From Chitinophagaceae bacterium (GTDB lineage Bacteria > Bacteroidota > Bacteroidia > Chitinophagales > Chitinophagaceae), in contig JAOQAL010000816.1 in NCBI GenBank assembly GCA_025963615.1, positions 1 through 5,848 of the forward strand: a stretch of DNA of 5,848 bases. The letters run 5' to 3'. Each line of letters starts with the position of its first letter. Position 1 is the first letter of the stretch. The position numbers were made by a program, and so were the translations under genes. Positions 1-5,800 of this stretch are shown one piece after another. The notes beneath the pieces are model-generated. The model was not told where the DNA came from and did not search any database. It was given only the letters and a program-made list of their open reading frames with translations.

Positions 1-1071
1 AGTGCCGCGGTGGCATTGGTCGGCAGTGAATATATTACCGGGGTCTTATTGCCATCGTCCAACGATCCGGCCTTTATGCAGGTAGCAGCGAATGCAGAGC
101 ATGCCAGGGTCATCCATATCATTATTGCAATCACCTCGATTGTTATATTCTATGGTATAAATATGTTGGGACTACGTTTAAGCGCCAGGACCCAAACGGT
201 GCTTACTATTATTAAAATTTCACTCATCCTTTTGCTGATAACGCCTTTGTTTTTTGCAACAGGCGACCATGCAACCGTATCCGTCGTCACCATACATAAT
301 CAAACGCTGATAGAATATATCAAAGCGTTTGGTATCGGGTTGGTGGCCGTAAGTTTTACCTACGGTGGTTACCAGCAAACGATTAATCTCGGAGCCGACG
401 TGGAACGCCCCAATAAGAATATACCCCGGGGAATATTCATGGGAATATTTGTGATTGTCCTGCTCTACCTGCTGATTAACTATGCTTATGTAAAAGTAAT
501 AGGATTTGAAACACTGAAAACCAGCAAGAATATCGCAGCCATTATGGCATCAAAAGTATTTGGGGTCCATGCGGAGCGGATCCTGTCGGTCTTATTATTC
601 CTTGGTGTTTTAGCTTATATCAATGGTCAGCTGTTAAGCAACCCGCGCGTCATGTATGCCATGAGTGACGACAGGTTATTGCCTCGTTTTTTCCAGCAAA
701 AAAATTCGAGAGGCGCCTTGAAATGGGCTGTTTCTTTTTTTGCGGCATTAGCAGCCCTGGTGGTATTCTGGGCCAGGGAATTTGATACCATCTTAAGCTT
801 TACCATTTTCCTTGATAGTTTTGGTATGGCGCTTTCAGCAGGAAGTATTTTTATTCTAAGAAAACGTACCGCGCACCTGAATGGTACCGGTATTTACCAG
901 ATGAAATTATATCCCCTGCTGCCCATCATTTTTATTTCCAGTTATATATTTGTGGCAATCAGTATCGCGGCCGATAATTATCAAACGGCTTTAACCGGTG
1001 TCAGCGTATTCGCCGCATTCATGATTATTTATTTCGCGGTATATAAAAAACAATTAACCACAAAAAATTGA
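1..1071 (+). CDS. APC-superfamily amino acid permease, 5'-truncated
   Basis: This is an inner-membrane secondary transporter that probably imports an amino acid or related amine. The frame is open to base 1 (the first codons read Ser-Ala-Ala-Val), so the GTG at 10 is not a real start; the gene begins upstream. The visible 356 residues contain about nine hydrophobic segments, near residues 36-54, 66-86, 108-125, 144-163, 193-212, 240-257, 263-285, 302-323 and 328-347. They fit TM4-TM12 of a 12-helix APC protein, leaving roughly 100 residues missing. Family signatures are the aromatic/glycine-rich stretch FTYGGYQQ near 119-126, then GADVERPNKNIPRGI (131-145), typical of TM6 and the loop after it, and NPRVMYAMSDDRLLPRFF (214-231), the loop after TM8. 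The substrate cannot be read from the sequence. The stop lies 4 bases before the downstream PLP enzyme, so the two are probably co-transcribed and the substrate may be sulfur-containing (inference). Confidence 0.9.
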   Translation, partial: SAAVALVGSEYITGVLLPSSNDPAFMQVAANAEHARVIHIIIAITSIVIFYGINMLGLRLSARTQTVLTIIKISLILLLITPLFFATGDHATVSVVTIHNQTLIEYIKAFGIGLVAVSFTYGGYQQTINLGADVERPNKNIPRGIFMGIFVIVLLYLLINYAYVKVIGFETLKTSKNIAAIMASKVFGVHAERILSVLLFLGVLAYINGQLLSNPRVMYAMSDDRLLPRFFQQKNSRGALKWAVSFFAALAALVVFWAREFDTILSFTIFLDSFGMALSAGSIFILRKRTAHLNGTGIYQMKLYPLLPIIFISSYIFVAISIAADNYQTALTGVSVFAAFMIIYFAVYKKQLTTKN

Positions 1072-1075
1072 AATC

Positions 1076-2248
1076 ATGTCTTCAGCACCTGATATTTCAT
1101 ATATTTTAAACGAATTAGGAGAAGAAAGAGAAAACTATTTTAATGCGGTATCGGCACCCATCATTCAAACCAGCAATTTCGTTTTTAAAAAAGTAGATGA
1201 TCTAAGTAAGGCATTTGAAGATGAGATGGGCGGCTATTTATATAGCCGTGGTTTAAACCCAACGGTTGAAATTCTCCGGAAAAAATTAGCGGCATTGGAT
1301 GGAGCCGAAGATTGCCTCGTTTTTAATAGTGGAGCATCCGTCATTTTTGCCGGGGTGCTGGCGAATGTAAAAGCCGGAGATCATATCGTATCCGTAAAAT
1401 CTCCTTATACCTGGGCACAAAGAATGTTTGATGTGATATTACCAAGATTTCAGGTAACGACTACTTATATCGATGGAACCAGGATAGAGAACTGGAAAAA
1501 TGCCACGCAAGCCAATACAACTTTTTTTTACCTCGAATCTCCCAATAGCTGGGATTTCGCGATACAGGATATTAAAGCTGTAGCACAATTCGCAAAATCA
1601 AAAGGCATTGTCACTTTTATTGATAATAGTTATTGCACTCCGGTATACCAGGATGTAATCGCCATGGGAATTGACCTTGCCATGCAAACGGCTACGAAAT
1701 ATATAGGAGGGCATAGTGATACCCTGGGTGGTGTGTTAAGCGGCCCGCATGCTATGATAAAGAAAATATTCGACAGCGAATACCTCAATATCGGGAGTGG
1801 CATTCAGCCCTTCAATGCCTGGTTATTGATCAGAGGGTTACGAACCTTGCCGGCCAGGTTGGATCGCATTACAAGAACCACCCGCGAAGTCCTGGAATTT
1901 TTAAAAACCCATCCTAAAGTGGAAGGCGTGATCTTTCCTCTTGACGAATCATTTGCGCAGTATGAATTGGCCAGGAGCCAGATGAAAGGGGCCTGCGGTT
2001 TAATGACGGTTATTTTAAAAACAAAAAACAGGGACGCTATTGTAAAATTTTGCGAGTCACTAAAACATATAATGATGGCTGTTAGCTGGGGCGGCCACGA
2101 AAGTTTGGTAATACCAAAATGTGCCGGCATACCCGCCGGCGAATTTGATGGAAATAATAAAGAACACCGGTATGTCAGGTTGTACATCGGGCTGGAGGAA
2201 GCAGGCTACCTGATCGCTGACCTGGACCAGGCCCTGGCGGCGGTTTAA
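1076..2248 (+). CDS. metC: Cystathionine beta-lyase-like Cys/Met-metabolism PLP enzyme (MetC type)
   Basis: This is a cytoplasmic PLP enzyme of 390 residues, full length for the family. PROSITE-type signature DLAMQTATKYIGGHS spans 200-214, with Lys208 the expected Schiff-base lysine and Asp183 (FIDNS) facing the PLP ring nitrogen. Tyr56 and Arg58 (YSRGLNPT) should bind the cofactor phosphate of the neighbouring subunit. Ser337-Trp338 (SWGGHESL) and Arg368 (VRLYIGLE) should hold the substrate carboxylate. These positions run almost in step with the known E. coli MetC set (Tyr56, Arg58, Tyr111, Asp185, Lys210, Ser339-Trp340, Arg372). Where cystathionine gamma-synthases and methionine gamma-lyases usually have Tyr-Gly-Gly/Cys-Thr and ESPTNP, this protein has YTWAQ (111-115) and ESPNSWDF (154-161), closer to MetC's YEPSQ and ESPGS. 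The likely reaction is cystathionine to homocysteine, pyruvate and ammonia. A gamma-lyase, cysteine desulfhydrase or amino acid racemase activity is not excluded. The start has no Shine-Dalgarno; an AT-rich leader precedes it. It lies 4 bases after the permease, in the same operon. Family membership is near certain, MetC activity moderately so. Confidence 0.85.
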   Translation: MSSAPDISYILNELGEERENYFNAVSAPIIQTSNFVFKKVDDLSKAFEDEMGGYLYSRGLNPTVEILRKKLAALDGAEDCLVFNSGASVIFAGVLANVKAGDHIVSVKSPYTWAQRMFDVILPRFQVTTTYIDGTRIENWKNATQANTTFFYLESPNSWDFAIQDIKAVAQFAKSKGIVTFIDNSYCTPVYQDVIAMGIDLAMQTATKYIGGHSDTLGGVLSGPHAMIKKIFDSEYLNIGSGIQPFNAWLLIRGLRTLPARLDRITRTTREVLEFLKTHPKVEGVIFPLDESFAQYELARSQMKGACGLMTVILKTKNRDAIVKFCESLKHIMMAVSWGGHESLVIPKCAGIPAGEFDGNNKEHRYVRLYIGLEEAGYLIADLDQALAAV

Positions 2249-2251
2249 CCG
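2241..2251. other. 11-base palindrome over the stop codon of the PLP enzyme
   Basis: CGGTTTAACCG is a perfect palindrome around a central T and includes the TAA stop at 2246-2248. It has no loop and no following T run, so it is not a credible terminator. It is recorded only because no better terminator is visible directly after this gene. Confidence 0.25.
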
Positions 2252-2272
2252 GACGGGAACTGTTCAGGCAAT

Positions 2273-2400
2273 TATTGTAAATTGGGCTTTCTCCTATTAT
2301 TCAACTGAATTTCATGCGAATAGATGTTAAATAACCCGCCTGAAATCAACTCCGGTGATTTGATTTTGTAGTATAACTGTACAAAACCCAATTTAAAATA
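2273..2400. repeat. 18-bp imperfect inverted repeat enclosing 92 bases
   Basis: The left arm at 2273-2290 (TATTGTAAATTGGGCTTT) pairs with the right arm at 2383-2400 (AAAACCCAATTTAAAATA) at 16 of 18 positions. The mismatches are at 2277/2396 and 2287/2386. The enclosed segment has a further small hairpin, AAATCA (2343-2348) with TGATTT (2356-2361). No target-site duplication and no transposase frame are visible. It begins 25 bases after the PLP-enzyme stop and lies between two operons on the same strand. It could be a MITE-like relic, part of a dispersed repeat, or a long 3'-UTR hairpin; the sequence alone does not decide. Confidence 0.5.
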
Positions 2401-2420
2401 CGCACTGCCTTCACAAAACA

Positions 2421-2487
2421 GCACGGGTACGATCCCGACGTGCCCGGGTGCCGTCGCCAAAGTTATGGCAGCCGGAGACCGACCGGC
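2421..2487. other. GC-rich patch with two hairpins in an intergenic gap
   Basis: This block is clearly richer in G and C than the rest of the gap. GCACG at 2421-2425 can pair with CGTGC at 2439-2443, with an inner GG/CC pairing. GCCGG at 2471-2475 pairs with CCGGC at 2483-2487 across a 7-base loop. An 8-base direct repeat, CAGCACGG, occurs at 2419-2426 and 2498-2505 and brackets the patch. No T run follows either hairpin, so these are not standard terminators. A structured RNA, a dispersed repeat or the remnant of an insertion would all fit. Confidence 0.35.
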
Positions 2488-2525
2488 GCAAAGCGATCAG
2501 CACGGTAACCCCAAACTATAGACTA

Positions 2526-2554
2526 TTTTAAACTTGATTTCTCAAGTTTTAAAA
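2526..2554. promoter_or_regulatory. Palindrome upstream of the tolC promoter (operator or terminator)
   Basis: AAACTTGA (2530-2537) and TCAAGTTT (2542-2549) form a perfect 8-bp stem around the 4-base loop TTTC. With one bulged T at 2550, the flanking TTTT (2526-2529) and AAAA (2551-2554) add four more pairs. It ends 28 bases before the proposed -33 element. It could be a binding site for a dimeric regulator of the efflux pair, or an AT-rich terminator for the upstream operon. As a terminator it is weak: few GC pairs and no long T run. Confidence 0.45.
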
Positions 2555-2582
2555 TTAATGCTCCGTTTATCAATTTTCAGTT

Positions 2583-2610
2583 TTTGGGTTGGTCATTTCA
2601 TTTATTTTTG
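2583..2610 (+). promoter_or_regulatory. Probable Bacteroidota-type promoter for the TolC-adaptor operon
   Basis: TATTTTTG at 2603-2610 matches the phylum's -7 consensus TAnnTTTG exactly. A -33-like TTTG lies at 2583-2586, 16 bases upstream, slightly tighter than the usual spacing of about 19-21. It is the only exact -7 match I found in the 2249-2617 gap. Only 7 bases separate it from the ATG at 2618, so the transcript would have little or no leader. A chance match is possible in AT-rich DNA. Confidence 0.45.
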
Positions 2611-2617
2611 TCTGATT

Positions 2618-4048
2618 ATGAGAAAGTACATTAACCTTATCCTTTGTCTATTGCTTGGATCATCTTTATTTGCCCAGGAAATATGGGATCTTAAAAAATC
2701 TGTAGATTATGCTTTACAGAATAATATTTCAGTCAGGCAGGCGGACCTTCAGATAAGGTTTGCAGACCTTGATAAAAAGCAAAGCCGGTTAGCCCTATAT
2801 CCGAATGCGAATTTTAATGGTGGTGTCGGTTATAGCGCGGGCCGTAATCAGGATCCTACTTCATTCAGTCTTATTACAACCGGTTACTGGAATTCCAATT
2901 ATACCCTGCAGGCCAGCGTTGACCTCTTTAACTGGTTTACCAAAAGAAATAATATAGCGGTTAAAGACCTTAATTACCTGGCACAAGAGGCTGTTGCCGA
3001 AAAGGCAAGAAATGATGTGGCTTTAAATGTCGCGGTAGCCTATTTGCAAATACTGCTGGCCAGGGAACAAGTTAATATCACCAGAGTGCAGATAGAGCAA
3101 ACCAAATCACAATTGGAAAGTACCCGTAAGCAGGTTGATGCAGGCCGACTTCCTGAATTAAATTATGTACAGTTAGAATCGCAACTGGCTACAGATAGTT
3201 CAAATGTTATTACTGCCGAAACAACGGTTCAGCAAAATATTCTGCAGATGAAGGCTTTATTGAACCTGGATGCAGCAGCTCCTTTTGATGTTGATACGCC
3301 GCCTGTTGACGCAATACCCCTTGAAAGCCTTGGCGAGTTACAGCCTGAAACGGTTTATAGCCTTGCTATCAAAAATATGCCGCAGCAAAAGGTAGATGAA
3401 TTGAATTTGAGATCAGCTTTAAAATCAGTGCAGGTAGCCAGGGGCTCCATGTATCCTACGCTTTCAATGTTTGGAAGTTTAGGCACTGCCTACAATAATA
3501 AAGCAACCCAGGTTACTTCTATTTCGCAGCCCGTAATTAAACCCGTTGGTACAGTAAGTGTGGGAGGTACGCCATACGATGTGTTTCCTTTAAACCCGGC
3601 ATATGATTATACCTTAGGCTATATACCTTATTTCGACCAGTGGAATCAGAATTTCCGGCAATCAATAGGATTAAGTCTCAATGTCCCGATTTTTAGCGGC
3701 GGCACGCTACGTACAGGTTGGCAAAGGTCAAAACTGACTGTAAAACAAGTTGAGCTGACCAAAGAACTAAATAGCAAAACATTGAAGCAGGATATATATA
3801 AGGCCTATAATGATGCTACGGCTGCGATCCAGAAGTTTAATGCGAATACCAAAGCCGTGGAAGCTGCACAAAAAAGTTATGATTTCGCAAGAAAAAGATA
3901 TGACCTTGGTTTGTTATCAACCTATGAATTGATTAACACACAAAGCAGTTTATTACAGGCAAAAGTACAGTCTGTGTATTCTCAATATGACTTTGTTTTC
4001 AAAATGAAATTGCTGGAATTTTATAAAGGACTGGGATTGAAACTGTGA
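2618..4048 (+). CDS. TolC-family outer-membrane efflux channel
   Basis: The product forms the outer-membrane and periplasmic channel of a tripartite efflux or type I secretion system. The frame is open further upstream, to a TTG at 2534, but the ATG at 2618 is preferred. It opens a clean signal peptide (MRKYINLILCLLLGSSLFAQ, probable cleavage after Ala19), and the extra upstream residues would bury this peptide and overlap the 2526-2554 palindrome. From 2618 the protein has 476 residues, a normal length. The TolC two-fold repeat is visible: residues about 20-235 and 240-476, each with a beta hairpin (about 64-105 and 278-358) and long helices. The paired helix motifs are AGRLPELNYVQLESQLA (175-191) and GLLSTYELINTQSSLLQAK (431-449). 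The second hairpin carries a long polar/aromatic loop (about 292-347), common in TolC relatives of this phylum. No Shine-Dalgarno precedes the start. The adaptor gene follows after 125 bases on the same strand. Confidence 0.9.
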   Translation: MRKYINLILCLLLGSSLFAQEIWDLKKSVDYALQNNISVRQADLQIRFADLDKKQSRLALYPNANFNGGVGYSAGRNQDPTSFSLITTGYWNSNYTLQASVDLFNWFTKRNNIAVKDLNYLAQEAVAEKARNDVALNVAVAYLQILLAREQVNITRVQIEQTKSQLESTRKQVDAGRLPELNYVQLESQLATDSSNVITAETTVQQNILQMKALLNLDAAAPFDVDTPPVDAIPLESLGELQPETVYSLAIKNMPQQKVDELNLRSALKSVQVARGSMYPTLSMFGSLGTAYNNKATQVTSISQPVIKPVGTVSVGGTPYDVFPLNPAYDYTLGYIPYFDQWNQNFRQSIGLSLNVPIFSGGTLRTGWQRSKLTVKQVELTKELNSKTLKQDIYKAYNDATAAIQKFNANTKAVEAAQKSYDFARKRYDLGLLSTYELINTQSSLLQAKVQSVYSQYDFVFKMKLLEFYKGLGLKL

Positions 4049-4060
4049 ACCCCAGAACCC

Positions 4061-4081
4061 TAAGAGTAATTAATATTCTTA
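4061..4081 (+). other. AT-rich hairpin between channel and adaptor genes
   Basis: TAAGAGTA (4061-4068) can pair with TATTCTTA (4074-4081) around the loop ATTAA, with one G-U pair in RNA. It begins 12 bases after the TolC stop. It is followed by ATTATT rather than a T run, so at most it would be a leaky terminator or processing site that tunes adaptor expression. No TAnnTTTG promoter is seen between 4049 and 4173, which favours read-through from the tolC promoter. Confidence 0.3.
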
Positions 4082-4147
4082 TTATTAAATAACAATCCGG
4101 GTATAGAAAAGTAATCAGGGGAAATCTTTTCAGCATCCGGAATAAAC

Positions 4148-4170
4148 AGTCCGCAAAACGGATTTAAGGA
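4148..4170 (+). promoter_or_regulatory. Ribosome binding site of the adaptor, behind a small hairpin
   Basis: AAGGA at 4166-4170 lies 3 bases before the ATG at 4174, the clearest Shine-Dalgarno-like sequence next to any start in this window, though its spacing is short. Just upstream, AGTCCG (4148-4153) pairs with CGGATT (4159-4164) around the loop CAAAA, with one G-U pair. The hairpin leaves the AAGGA free but adjacent. Confidence 0.4.
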
Positions 4171-4173
4171 ATT

Positions 4174-5565
4174 ATGAATAAAACTGTTAAATGGATTTTG
4201 ATAATCCTTGTGGCCGTTATTGTTTTACTGGTTGCCGGCAAGTTGATTGTCGGCAGCGGTGATAAAGGCGAAAAAGTGGCTGTGGAGAAAGCAGCGAAAC
4301 GAACCATAATTGAAACGGTCAACGCCAGCGGCCAGATTTATCCGGAAGTAGAAGTAAAAATAAGCCCCGATATTTCAGGTGAAATAACTGAGCTGAACGT
4401 GGAAGAAGGCGATAGCGTAAAAAAGGGCCAGATTCTCGCCCGCATTTATGCGGACATTTATGCTACCCAACGGGACCAGGCCACCGCTTCAGTTAATCAG
4501 CAACAGGCATTGACTGCTAACAGCAGGGCACAATTAAACGCGTTAAAAGCCACCCTTGACCAGTCTGAAAAGACATACAATCGTCAGAAGCAATTGCTGA
4601 ATGATAAAGTAATATCGCAAGCTGAATTTGAGCAGTCAGAAAGTACCTGGCTTTCCGCAAAAGCTAATTTCGCCGCTGCCGAACAAAGTATAATCGGTAA
4701 CAGCGCCAGTGTACAAAGCGCACAGGCCAGTCTTTCAAGAGCTAATAAAGATCTGGGACGTACCACCTTGATAGCGCCCATGAATGGCGTTATATCTTCA
4801 TTGACGGTTAAGAAAGGCGAACGGGTTGCGGGTAATAGTTTTAATGTAGGTACTGAAATGATGCGGGTAGCCGATATGGCCATCCTGGAAGCCCGGGTTC
4901 AGGTTGGTGAGAATGATATTGTAAAGGTAAATATTGGTGATACCGCCGATATCGAAGTAGATGCCTATAATAACAGGAAGTTTTTAGGAATCGTTACGCA
5001 GATTGCAAGTAGCACCAAAACCACTTCGTCAGCCAGTGCCGCTACCAATGACGTAACAAATTATGAAGTCAGGATCCGCCTGGACCCGGGTGGTTATAAA
5101 GACCTGATCGATCCGGCAAAACCTAAAAAATTTCCGTTCAGACCCGGTATGAATGCCAGCGCAGATATAAAAACCAAGCGGCATGAGAATGTTTTATCAA
5201 TTCCCATTAACGCCGTGGCGGCCAGAATAAAGGGTAGCGATAAAAACATTGAGGATAAAAAGAAAGAAGACAGTAAGAATAAAAAAGAGGAAGAAAATAA
5301 TAATGTTGAGGACAATAGTACAGCCAGTGCGGACTTATCAAATGAGTTGGAAGAAGTAGTGTTTGTATTGCAAAAAGATAATAAGGTTAAGAAGACGGTT
5401 GTAAAAACAGGCATTCAGGACATAAATAATATTGAAGTAATCAGTGGCCTGAGCGAAGGAGAAGAAATAGTTTCTGGTCCTTATAATGCCATTAGCAAAA
5501 CTTTGAAAGACGGTAATACAGTGAAGGTCGTGCCGAAAGATAAGTTATTCGCGACTACGAAGTAA
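4174..5565 (+). CDS. HlyD/MacA-type periplasmic adaptor (membrane fusion protein)
   Basis: The product bridges an inner-membrane pump and the TolC channel. Its 463 residues show the family order. An N-terminal membrane anchor (about 7-26) has no lipobox cysteine, so the protein is an anchored rather than lipidated adaptor. The first lipoyl half follows (about 60-92, SPDISGEITELNVEEGDSV with KKGQILARI), then a long Gln/Ala-rich alpha hairpin (about 95-192). The second lipoyl half (about 197-218) contains LIAPMNGVISSL and VKKGERV. A beta barrel (about 230-335) ends in FRPGMNASADI, and a membrane-proximal domain runs from about 337 to 455 with GLSEGEEIVSGP. A highly charged Lys/Glu/Asn tract (about 353-395) interrupts that last domain. 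The layout is MacA-like, which would predict a MacB-type ABC partner, but an RND partner cannot be excluded and no pump gene lies within the window. The start is supported by the membrane anchor and AAGGA at 4166-4170. It is probably co-transcribed with the TolC gene. Confidence 0.9.
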   Translation: MNKTVKWILIILVAVIVLLVAGKLIVGSGDKGEKVAVEKAAKRTIIETVNASGQIYPEVEVKISPDISGEITELNVEEGDSVKKGQILARIYADIYATQRDQATASVNQQQALTANSRAQLNALKATLDQSEKTYNRQKQLLNDKVISQAEFEQSESTWLSAKANFAAAEQSIIGNSASVQSAQASLSRANKDLGRTTLIAPMNGVISSLTVKKGERVAGNSFNVGTEMMRVADMAILEARVQVGENDIVKVNIGDTADIEVDAYNNRKFLGIVTQIASSTKTTSSASAATNDVTNYEVRIRLDPGGYKDLIDPAKPKKFPFRPGMNASADIKTKRHENVLSIPINAVAARIKGSDKNIEDKKKEDSKNKKEEENNNVEDNSTASADLSNELEEVVFVLQKDNKVKKTVVKTGIQDINNIEVISGLSEGEEIVSGPYNAISKTLKDGNTVKVVPKDKLFATTK

Positions 5566-5574
5566 AAGCAGGCG

Positions 5575-5665
5575 GATGGAAGGAGGGAGGAAAATGAGAA
5601 ATAAGAAATGAGAAATAAGGAATGAGAAAGTTTTCGTCATTCGCATACAGAAATGAAAAATGGGG
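5575..5665. repeat. Array copy 1
   Basis: The parts are a purine leader (5575-5590), heptamers at 5594-5628, AGTTTTCGTC at 5629-5638, then a small hairpin. In the hairpin TCATTC (5637-5642) pairs imperfectly with GAAATGA (5650-5656) around GCATACA, and GAAATGAAAAATGGGG follows to 5665. A 56-base G-rich linker with no clear repeat separates it from the copy 2 heptamer block, apart from the last 16 bases, which are the leader of copy 2. Confidence 0.85.
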
Positions 5666-5705
5666 TTTGTTATTTGCAGGTGGTGAAAGAAGATTGTGAG
5701 GGGTT

Positions 5706-5796
5706 GATGGAATGAGGGAGGAAAATGAGAAATTAGAAATGAGAAATAAGGAATGAGAAAGTTTTCGTCATTCTCTGAAGGAAATGAAAAATGGGG
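5706..5796. repeat. Array copy 2
   Basis: It lies at an offset of exactly 131 from copy 1, with no indels. Differences are one leader base (5713), one heptamer base (5734) and five of the seven hairpin-loop bases (5774-5780, TCTGAAG instead of GCATACA). Both hairpin arms and the tail GAAATGAAAAATGGGG are identical to copy 1. Confidence 0.85.
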
Positions 5797-5800
5797 AAGG

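Noticed and set aside
10..12. GTG as start of the permease
   Set aside because: The frame is open to base 1, and about three expected transmembrane helices are missing upstream.
1804..2187. Minus-strand frame inside the PLP enzyme gene
   Set aside because: It overlaps a full-length gene with intact catalytic motifs and has no domain of its own.
2272..2496. Minus-strand open frame in the gap (TTG start at 2460, open back to 2496)
   Set aside because: No ATG start, no ribosome binding site and no recognised domain. Its 3' end and middle coincide with the arms of the inverted repeat, so DNA structure explains the sequence better than coding does. It could still be a decayed gene end.
2534..2617. 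28-residue N-terminal extension of the TolC frame from a TTG
   Set aside because: It would hide a normal signal peptide inside the protein, starts within a palindrome, and lies upstream of the best promoter match.
4584..5414. Two minus-strand frames inside the adaptor gene (4584-4883 and 5094-5414)
   Set aside because: Both are antisense shadows; the Ser/Leu/Phe-rich second one is simply the complement of the Lys/Glu-rich tract.
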